From NCBI GenBank assembly GCA_026008535.1, contig BRKX01000002.1, positions 59,703,170 to 59,767,169 of the forward strand: DNA of 64,000 bases, given 5' to 3'. Below the pieces are notes generated by a model that searched no databases, had not been told where the DNA came from, and was given only the letters and a program-made list of their open reading frames with translations. This document shows, one piece after another, positions 56,570 to 64,000 of the stretch. Both the position numbers and the translations under genes were made by a program. Within the stretch, counting starts at the first letter, position 1. Each line of letters starts with the position of its first letter. Origin of the DNA: Perilla frutescens. Its lineage: Eukaryota; Streptophyta; Magnoliopsida; Lamiales; Lamiaceae.

Positions 56570-56947
56570 TTTTTGGGTATTGAGGTTTGTTGGTCTTCTA
56601 AAAGTTATCTTCTCTCACAGTCCAAATATGTTACCGACATTCTTGCACGCGTACATCTCACCAACACTCGGACCGTTGATACTCATCTTGAAGCTAATAT
56701 TAGATAATATCCCTCAGATGGTACATATTTGCCTGACCCTACTTTATATCATACTATTGTTGGAAGTTTGGTTTATCTCACCATTACTCGTCCAAACATT
56801 GTCTCTTCAGTTTATATTGTATGTCAGTTCTTTTCTTCTCCTACAACAATCCACTGGGTTGTTGTGTTTCGCATTCTTCAGTATCTTCAAGGTACCATTT
56901 TTCAAAATTTCTTATTTTCTTCTACACCGTGTCTTTAGCTTCGAGCC
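56570..56947 (+). pseudogene. Copia RNase H domain, first part
   Basis: SQSKYVTDILARVHLTNTRT and PDPTLYHTIVGSLVYLTITR lead to RILQYLQGTIFQNFLFSSTP, then the frame is cut by the gypsy LTR fragment. It resumes at 60866. Confidence 0.75.
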
Positions 56948-57713
56948 TTTGAGAAAACTTTTCTTATCTTTTTTCTCTTCAATTTTTGGAGTTTTTATGC
57001 TATTTATTTAAAATTAATTAAGAGGCTGTTTTGATGATGTTAAGAATTGGTATTAGTTGAAAAATCATGCATGCGTGTTGATGTGTAGAGATTCTCGAAA
57101 ATGAGTTAAGTTTGTGTATTTAATTATGGATGAAAAATAAGTGATTTTTGTTGAAGTTTTTGTTGAAGAAGGCTGCTGAAAATTTTAGATTTGGAGTGTG
57201 AAGTTGTGTGTGTGGGGTGTCGTGGATGTGTGTGTGTGTTCTTCATTTTTTTTTTAATTAAATAGTTTTTATACACAAAGTTCTAAGGTTCGAATTTATT
57301 TGGGAATAATTTATTGTTCTAATTAATGGGTATAATTATGACTATATTTTGTTAAAATCATGGAATTATTTTTTAAAATTTGATTTGGTTTAATGGTTGG
57401 GAATTAATGTTTATATTAAAGAGGCTTAAAGTTCAAATCCCATTATATGCATTTAAAGATCTATTTTATTTCATTTCAAGCGTATGCCTTATTTGATTAA
57501 AATCATAATGATAATTTCGAAAATATCATCTAGCCTAATGGATATATCCAATTTATTAATAAAAATGTTAATGGTTTGAAACTCCTTCATTACAGTTTTG
57601 ATCATTTTTTTATCTAAGATTATTTTGGAGAGTTATATAATTAATATCACCTAATCATTTTTGAAAATGACACTTAATTAAATGGTTAGAGTCCATATTA
57701 TTATTTGAGATAT

Positions 57714-59185
57714 GAGGCAAAAACTATTTTAGCCATTTAAACTTTTAAAAAAATTATTTTAGCCAGTAAGTTTTAAACATATTTTTTTAGCCACTTTGGA
57801 CCAAAATACCCTTTAGACATAAAAAAAATAAAAAATATCAAATATGATTTTATCTTCATCTTCATCTTTAGATCTGTTTTCATCTTCAGAAAGAGAATTA
57901 AAATATCGTCGATCATCATCTTCATTTTCAGATTTGTTTTTCATCTTCATCGTCGATCTTCATCTTCATCGTCGATCTTTATCTTCATATCTGCTTTTCA
58001 TTTTCATCTTCATCGTCGATCTTCATCTTCATCGTTGATCTTCATTTCTTAGACCATAGTTCTCGTCATACTTCGTCCATGTCGAGCTAGTGCAGTGAGC
58101 AATTAAGTTCGATTTTTACAAAAAAAAATGATTTTGTTCTTAATTGCGCGCTGATTGTTCTTAAGTGCGCGCAAAACCCGGCGCGCACAAGGCATGCGCG
58201 CACGCAGACATCGGCAGACTATCGGCGGGCTATCGGCATGACATCGGTTGATAATTTTTATACATCGGTAGAACAACTGTTGATAATTTGGCCTCAAGTC
58301 TGCGTGATTTTCTTCTTAACTGCGCCCACAAGAATGCGCACAAGGCATGCGCGCACAAAGTAAGTGAGCGCGCAGACATCGACGGACTATCGGCATGACA
58401 TCGGTTGATAGTTTCTGTGCATCGATAGAACAACTGTTGATAATTTGGCCTCAGGTGCGCGTGATTTCTTCTTGTGGGTGCCCACAAGCATGCGTGCATA
58501 AGGCATGTGTGCACAAAGTAAGCGTCCACACGCACAAAGTAAGCACGCGCGCGCATATATCGGCAGAACACATCGGCATACTATCGGCATAACATCGATT
58601 AATAATTTATGTACATCGGCAGAACAACTGTTGATAATTTGGCCTCAGGTGCGCACGATTTTCTTCTTAACTGCACCCACAAGCATGCGCGCACAAGGTG
58701 TGCGCGCACGAGCATGCGCGCAGGGCTCGCACGCAGTTAAGAACATCATTTTTCCAGATTTTACGAAAGTTGCAGAAATACTTCATTTTTTCCAAATTTT
58801 CAAACATCAACTATATTAGTGGTACTTTTATTGTCAAAGCATGTCTATTATGCGCAGAAAATAAACTTCAAACTTCAAAAACAAACAACATCTAATAATC
58901 TAACAATATTCTTCGAATCAAAATTTTCCTCAAATCAAACTTAAAAAAAAAACAACACCTAACAATCTAACAATATTATTAATAATTAGATCTGAAACAT
59001 ACACATGATGGGGAATGATTTTCTATTTATTCGCTTGAATTTTCAAAGTCGACGGCTCGTTGGTGGAGAAATCTGGGGAGAGAGAACTTCACACGAATTT
59101 TCGGAGGCTGATGGCTTGAATCTGGAGAAATCTTCACTTGAACAATCATCTCAGAATTGAAGGGAGTTTGAAGAAGAGATGTAGA

Positions 59186-59216
<31 letters not shown>

Positions 59217-59407
59217 AATTTTTCGAAAATCACATTTCAAAATGTGAAATGTGAATCGGCGCGGTTGAAATGGTGGGGGGAAATGAAATAAGTTAAAAAT
59301 ATATATAGGGGTAATATAGTAATTCTGGCCAAATAAAATATGTTTAAAAGTTACTGGCTAAAATAAATCTTTTAAAAGTTTGACCGGCTAGTTCCATATA
59401 TTCCCAC
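57714..59407. mobile_element. MULE-type non-autonomous transposon, 1694 bp
   Basis: A 10-bp target duplication TTTGAGATAT (57704-57713, 59408-59417) flanks inverted ends of about 70 bp that share ATTTTAGCCAGTAAGTTTTA and AACATATT near 57748-57782 with the complement at 59330-59370. There is no transposase. The interior has (CATCTT)-type runs at 57850-58040 and GC-rich tandem repeats at 58190-58740. Confidence 0.8.
58190..58740. repeat. GC-rich tandem repeat in the MULE, 157-194 bp units
   Basis: Marker CAACTGTTGATAATTTGGCC recurs at 58274, 58431 and 58625. Units carry GCGCGCAC-rich stretches and several ATCGGCA words. Confidence 0.8.
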
Positions 59408-60865
59408 TTTGAGATATTTATGGCTTGAATCTTATTGAAGTAATATTTGTGCTTTTTTTTATCTTTTTATCATAGGACATTTCTGGACTATATATAATAT
59501 TAATGATGGAAGTTCAATTTTGAAAATAAGGCTTAGCCCAGTGGTCAGTGTTCTAATTGTGATTAGGGATCCAGGGTTCAAAACCTATTTGAGATAAGTC
59601 ATGGGTTCAAATATTTTTTACTACAATTTTATTTATGTATTTATTTAATTTATTTCTTTTCTATTTTGTTTAATTTTGGAATTGAATTCAAAATTAAGTA
59701 TATTATATGATAAGTGACACTTTATTGTGATATTATTATCTATTATACCATTCATTTTAGTTATATGATTTTAATCTATGTGATTAAAATATAATTTACT
59801 CGATCAAAGTCTTGGGTATAGCTTAAAGCTAGAATTACCCGTTTGACCTTCAAACGTCGTTTTTTCGCGACCTTATTCTAAAAACTTATCATTATACCCT
59901 TACACTCTTATTCTAAAGACTTATCATTATACCCTTATACTCTTATTTACGTTATAGAGTAAGTTAATGACCTTAATAAATTTCTAAGTCTTAGTCTTTA
60001 TGTATAGGACCAAATCTAGAACATCGAACTTAGGGGACTTCTAGAACAATTGCTAAAGCTTCAGCTATTAATAGCTATCTAGGTGGGTTATTCTATCATT
60101 GTAAAACCGCATCTTTTGAGTTATTAAACTCTGCTTTGTTAAAATTGCATAAGTGACTATCTATATTAAGTATTTACATGCTGATGTATGTTGTCGGAGT
60201 CTTACAAACCAGTGTTGTGTCAATGTGAGTAGCTATAGTATTGTATGCATTATTCTGCATGCTCTATTCCTTATCGAAAGACTAAATGAACTTAAACTCA
60301 TTGGTTATACTCATAAACTTTACATGTTGGTGATATAGTAGGGGTTGTGGGCAGTGACTGGTTATACTCTTAGCGCTTCAGCATAAAATATTTTGGTAAA
60401 CTTAGGTTGCTTCCAATTTTAAAACCTCCTAAGCTTCACTACTTGCATGGATACAGATAGATCACTTTTAGAAAATTATTTGCATAACTTAAATTGTGAA
60501 AACTTGCCCACTGAGTGCATTAGTACTCAACCCAAATATTTCAAATATTTTCAGATCAGTAGGCCAGCGCGTAGAGGTGACGATACTGAGAAATGGGCTA
60601 TTGTAATTTACGTATTTCCCCGTTGTCTCTTTTTGCTAGTATTCGATTAAGAATTGAAATTCCGCAGTTATGATATTCCTTTGTTAAATGCTAAGAGCTC
60701 TGATCTTGGTATTATGGACAAGTATATGTAATTATAAAGCATGTTTGGTTGTTCTGATTCTTCTATTGAGGTTTCGTTAATTAAATTATCCCATTTCCTT
60801 CCCGTTTCTTAATTCCAACCTCCATGGCGTCCATTTCCATGATCTTTCAGGATCGGGGTGCTACA

Positions 60866-61210
60866 GTAAATCTACCATTGGTGTATGTATTTTTCTTAGT
60901 AATTCTCTCATCTCTTGGAGAAGCAAGAAACAAAGTGTTGATTCTCATTCTTCTACTGAAGCTAAGTATCGAGCCATGGCATCTACTACTACTACTATCG
61001 AAATCATTTAGCTGCGATGGTTATTGGCCGATATGGGGGTCCACATTCTTGTTCCCACTCTCATGTATTGTGACAATAAGAATGCTATACAAATTTTTCA
61101 CAATTCCATTTTGAATGAGCGTACCAAATACATTGAGATTGATTGTCATCTCACTCGCCACCATCTGCAGCTTGGCATTCTTACCATGCCTTTCATCACC
61201 TCTGCATCAT
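60866..61210 (+). pseudogene. Copia RNase H domain, second part
   Basis: KSTIGVCIFLSNSLISWRSK, then SHSSTEAKYRAMA, CDNKNAIQIFHNSILNERTK and HIEIDCH-like YIEIDCHLTRHHLQLGILT match the C-terminal copia RNase H. A stop follows AMASTTTTIEII. It completes the part ending at 56947. Confidence 0.8.
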
Positions 61211-61325
61211 AGATTGCTAATTTGTTCACCAAGTCTCTCTCACTTCCGTGTTTCCGTTTTCTAGTTACCAAACTCTCGATGCTCCTTGCAGTGACATCTT
61301 GAGTTTAAGGGAGGATGTTAGAGTA

Positions 61326-61947
61326 ACAATTCGGAGGCCCAGGGCGAAACGAAAAAAGGGGGCCCTAATATTTTTTTTTTCACGAGCATCTTGAAGTTTT
61401 TTCCATTTTATTCCAATCATCCTAAGTCTTGAAAAAGTACAATCAACAGTTACAAAATCTCATTTGTAAAATTTGTAAGTGAAAAAGAACATTTGCATTA
61501 ATTAAATAATCGTGAAAGAAAAATTGAGGAATAAAAACTCTAAATATAACAATTGAGTATTTTTTTTCTTTATATAATTTTGATAAAATTTAAAAATTAA
61601 GTCTTTAAAGGTGCATTTATCATACGAGATTTTGTATAGATCACAAATAGTTGATTAATAGCCTAATTATAAAATTGAGATTAATCCAACACAAGTCTCA
61701 ATAAATATATTATCATATTAAACTTACATAGAAAAAATAATTATGGAACTAATCAATAAAGCACATATGAGATTTCAAAATCGAGAAACTAGAATCTAAA
61801 AGAGACAATCTTTTTCAACTTTATACATATTTATTTGTTTTAAAAAATAGCTTTATACATACATACATACATATAAATTGGGGACCCCATAAAAGTGAGG
61901 GCCCTGGGCGGTGGCCCACCTGGCCTACCCCCAGGGCCGGCCTTGGT
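61326..61947. mobile_element. 622-bp insertion in the copia 3' LTR (hAT- or MULE-like)
   Basis: The LTR start TGTTAGAGTA (61316-61325) recurs as TGTTAGGGTA (61948-61957), so 8-10 bases were duplicated on insertion. The ends are GC-rich (CGGAGGCCCAGGGCG; GGCCCTGGGCGGTGGCCCA, CCCCAGGGCCGGCC). Non-coding. Confidence 0.6.
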
Positions 61948-62140
61948 TGTTAGGGTATTTTGGTCTTTTCCCTCTAACCCTAGTTCCCCTCTTTTATCCT
62001 AGATTGTATTTTCTTGGTGACTTACTTTCACAATTTATCCCTTTGTAAGCTTTGTGCAAAACCTTTGTATTCAATACAATTCTATCTTTATCTTACTCTT
62101 CAACAATGGTTTGTTTCTCTATCTTTATTTTAGTTTAACA
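61948..62140 (+). repeat. 3' LTR of the decayed copia element
   Basis: 193 bp, matching the 5' copy throughout with scattered differences. Its first 10 bases are duplicated at 61316 by the insertion. Confidence 0.85.
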
Positions 62141-62871
62141 TGTATTACATATTATGTTTTATATTATCAATACACGTTATATATACAATCATAATGTCAT
62201 CAAATATATGATTATCAAAATTAATACGTGTGATGTTTATTAAAGATAATGAAACATGATGTAGCATGAAATTAGACCTGACACCTGACACCTCTTATCT
62301 CGTCCCCTACTTGGCTCAGATGACATCCTAGCTCTAGTCTAAATTGTATATCTCATTTATGTACCAACATCAAAATTGAGTATTTTTAATATTATTTTCA
62401 TAAAAATAAAACTTATTATATTATGAGTGATCCTAATTAATATTTAATCAACCTTAAAATTAATCAATTATATTAACTAAAAAATAAAAATTAAATACTA
62501 AAAAATATTAATAAATCCTAATTGGGTGGAATAAACCCTAAATAATAATGTAAAATATACTAAACAAAAAGAAATTAAAATTAAAGAAAAAATAAAAGAA
62601 AACTAATAATTTAAATATTTGGTACACGGACACACACACAATTTTAAATTAGAAGATCGCATGCACTTGCCTCGTCCGTTCTCGATGCGACCAGTCAACC
62701 GGATAGAAGCTTATAACCAAATTAATCTAATTTTTCTACTTTTGTTTTTGTATATATATAAGAATTGAAGCAGCAAATCATAGTTCAACTCACACACCCA
62801 TTATTAAGGATAAAACATAATATTCTCTCATATCTTCTATTTCTTTGTGTTTATCCTTTCCTTGTATAGTT
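62141..62871. other. Gene-free spacer between two copia elements
   Basis: AT-rich; contains the dispersed repeat at 62380-62620. The left part of the second element's LTR could extend into its right edge. Confidence 0.4.
62380..62620 (+). repeat. AT-rich dispersed repeat, copy 7
   Basis: AAATTAAATACTAAAAAATA, TTGGGTGGAATAAACCCTAA, ATAATAATGTAAAATATACT; the best-kept example of the GGGTGGAATAAACCC box. Confidence 0.6.
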
Positions 62872-63028
62872 TGTTGAGATCCTTTCCTTACGGATCCTAC
62901 TTTATGTTGTAATCTGTACTATATATATGAGGCAATATACATCACACAATTTAAGGGGAGAAATTCTTTCTTTCACACATTCTTTCATGGTATCAGCCTA
63001 AAACACCACAAACCCTAATTTTTTTCTC

Positions 63029-63934
63029 ATGGCTGGCGTTGCCCCTTCTTCCTCCTCCTCCGACTCTCTTCCCATAGCTACCATGATTCACATGGTTTCT
63101 ATCAAGTTATCTTCCACTAATTACCTTCTCTGGAAACAGTAAGTCATCCCTATGCTCACTAGTTTTGATTTGCTAGGGTTTGTTAATGGCAAACATTTCG
63201 CTCCTTCACCCACAACTCTCTCGCCTACTGGTGAATCTTCTCCGAAACCTGAATACACCAAATGGGTTTCTACCGATCAGCGTATTCTTGATGTTCTCTT
63301 CTCCACGCTCTCCGAAGAAGCCATGGCAGAGGTCGTCGAGTGCACCACCTCTCGCGATGCCTGGGTCGCGCTCGAGGCCGCTTTCTCTCACTCATCTGCT
63401 TCTCGTATCCATCAACTTCGTGAGGAACTTCTTTCTCTCCGTCGTGGATCTCTTTCGGTCAAGGATTATGGCACTCATTTCAAAGCACTCTGTGACCAAC
63501 TCTCCGCTATTGGCAAACCGGTCGACGAGTCAGACAAGAGTCACTGGTTTCTTCGTGGCCTTGGTCTTGAGTTTGCTAATTTCACTGACGCTCATATGTC
63601 TATGCACCCAGTTCCTTCATTCTCGGATTTGCTCCATCAGGCCATTCGATTTCATCTCATGACGAAAGCCATGGAGTCATCTGGTTCTTCTTCTCTAGTT
63701 GCCTTTATGGCCTCTCATCCTCAATCTTCTGCTTGCTCCGACCAATCTCAATCTCGGCAGCCCCGCAATCCTTCTTCTAGAAATCGTGGCGGTCGTTTCT
63801 CCCATTCTCGTGGAGTTCGCCACGGTGGTGGTCATGGCCAGAATCGTAAACCTCTCTGTCAACTCTGTCGTGGTGAACACTATGCCGATCGTTGTCCGAT
63901 GTATCTTGCTCGTGCTTCTTCTTCTCCGGTCAAT
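63029..63934 (+). pseudogene. Copia gag with one stop, interrupted by a CACTA insertion
   Basis: ATG 63029 starts MAGVAPSSSSSDSLPIATMI; TNYLLWKQ is followed by TAA at 63140-63142, then the frame stays open: TSFDLLGFVNGKHFAPSP, TSRDAWVALEAAFSHSSASR, HQLREELLSLRRGSLSVKDY and RFHLMTKAMESS. An Arg/Gly-rich stretch leads to the zinc knuckle CQLCRGEHYADRC. After ARASSSPVN the sequence becomes the CACTA terminus. GAG forms the capsid; this copy would need readthrough. Confidence 0.85.
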
Positions 63935-64000
63935 CACTACCATAAAAACGCTCATACTCTACGGTTAAAACCCGTAGTCTTAAGGGATCCGCGACCGTAG
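63935..64000 (+). mobile_element. Terminus of a CACTA (En/Spm) transposon
   Basis: CACTACCATAAAAACG is a CACTA-type end. Just inside, CTACGGTTAAAACCCGTAG is a short inverted motif, the sort of subterminal repeat these elements carry, with GACCGTAG again at the window edge. It cuts the copia gag coding sequence. Confidence 0.65.

Larger units (their letters stand above)
57280..59620 (+). repeat. Degenerate tandem units with Pol III box-like motifs in the gypsy LTR
   Basis: Box A-like words (TTTAATGGTTGG 57389, TAGCCTAATGG 57531, TTAGCCCAGTGG 59533) are followed after about 40 bases by box B-like words (AGTTCAAATCCC 57430, GGTTTGAAACTCC 57573, GGGTTCAAAACC 59574). A unit cut by the MULE has TTAAATGGTTAGAG near 57678, and a box B-like GGTTCGAATTT lies at 57288. 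Confidence 0.45.
56948..60865 (+). mobile_element. Gypsy LTR fragment (about 2.2 kb without its own insert)
   Basis: It splits the copia RNase H. The 3' end, TTTCAGGATCGGGGTGCTACA, and the upstream block with CTTGCCCACTGAGTGCATTA and GTACTCAACCCA resemble Tekay/Del-type gypsy LTRs. The expected TG start is missing, so it is truncated or partly deleted at the left. It contains several tandem tRNA-like units and the MULE at 57714-59407. Confidence 0.6.
51523..62140 (+). mobile_element. Decayed Ty1-copia retrotransposon with nested insertions
   Basis: LTRs of 189 bp (51523-51711) and 193 bp (61948-62140) begin TGTTAG(A/G)GTATTTTGGTC and end TTTAGTTTAACA. The PBS TGGTATCATAGC starts at 51712; a GGGAGGA purine run precedes 61316. 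Gag, zinc knuckle, protease, integrase, RT and RNase H relics appear in copia order, all with stops. Inserts at 52525-53810, 56948-60865 and 61326-61947 expand it to 10.6 kb. No matching 5-bp target duplication is visible. Confidence 0.88.
62872..64000 (+). mobile_element. 5' part of a second Ty1-copia retrotransposon (runs off the window)
   Basis: A short LTR-like segment (about 62872-62987, TGTTGAGATCC to TTCTTTCA) is followed directly by a primer site TGGTATCAGCC and a gag ORF. If 62872 is the true start, the LTR is only 116 bp; the start is uncertain. Confidence 0.7.

Noticed and set aside
59533..59585. Box A and box B words that could suggest a tRNA gene
   Set aside because: No cloverleaf can be drawn between them, and similar units are repeated across the gypsy LTR.

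Overview
This is a piece of nuclear chromosome from a flowering plant, most likely a eudicot. It is very AT-rich, has GT-AG introns, carries a four-exon FT-family gene, and is crowded with plant-type transposons whose LTR retrotransposons prime from tRNA-iMet-like sites. The species cannot be told from the sequence. Only three host loci look real: an MFT-like PEBP gene (7587-8510, +), an ABC1/UbiB-family atypical kinase (16574-20025, +), and a stand-alone RNase H-like ORF (21065-21679, -). Everything else with coding character belongs to, or is carried by, mobile elements.

Layout. 1-7.3 kb: gene-free AT-rich DNA with one SINE and copies of an AT-rich dispersed repeat. 7.3-8.5 kb: MFT-like gene with ABRE and RY boxes and a hairpin upstream. 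9.3-14.6 kb: two adjacent inverted-repeat elements (A and B) packed with short repeated motifs; B carries an intact, intronless TCTP copy. 15.7-20.0 kb: ABC1 kinase. 21.0-21.7 kb: RNase H-like ORF. 23.5-27.1 kb: element C, related in design to B, with a possible small spliced cargo gene and long tandem repeats, next to a LINE reverse-transcriptase fragment. 28-37 kb: gene-free, with a gypsy-like LTR relic, a copia solo LTR, a Tourist-like MITE, a CACTA MITE and a second SINE.

37.0-44.3 kb: an old minus-strand L1-type LINE, broken by a 550-bp hAT MITE and by a 2470-bp LTR element with two 518-bp LTRs that encodes only GAG (TR-GAG type). 44.6-50.6 kb: a 6048-bp PIF/Harbinger transposon with TTA target duplication, a Myb-like ORF1, a decayed DDE transposase and a third, convergent gene. 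50.9-51.1 kb: Stowaway MITE. 51.5-62.1 kb: a heavily decayed Ty1-copia element containing a 1.3-kb unknown insert, a gypsy LTR fragment that itself contains a 1.7-kb MULE, and an insert in its 3' LTR. 62.9-64.0 kb: the 5' end of a second copia element whose gag is cut by the start of a CACTA transposon at 63935.

The three host loci show no sign of acting together. The window reads best as a nested-transposon landscape around a seed-type PEBP gene and a probably organellar kinase. The most unusual part is the family-like set of elements A, B and C: all have degenerate terminal inverted repeats and dense internal arrays of a short motif (GTATCACTAA, GTGCTAAAA, TTAGCAAATT), two share a TTAGCA core, and at least one carries an intact host retrogene.
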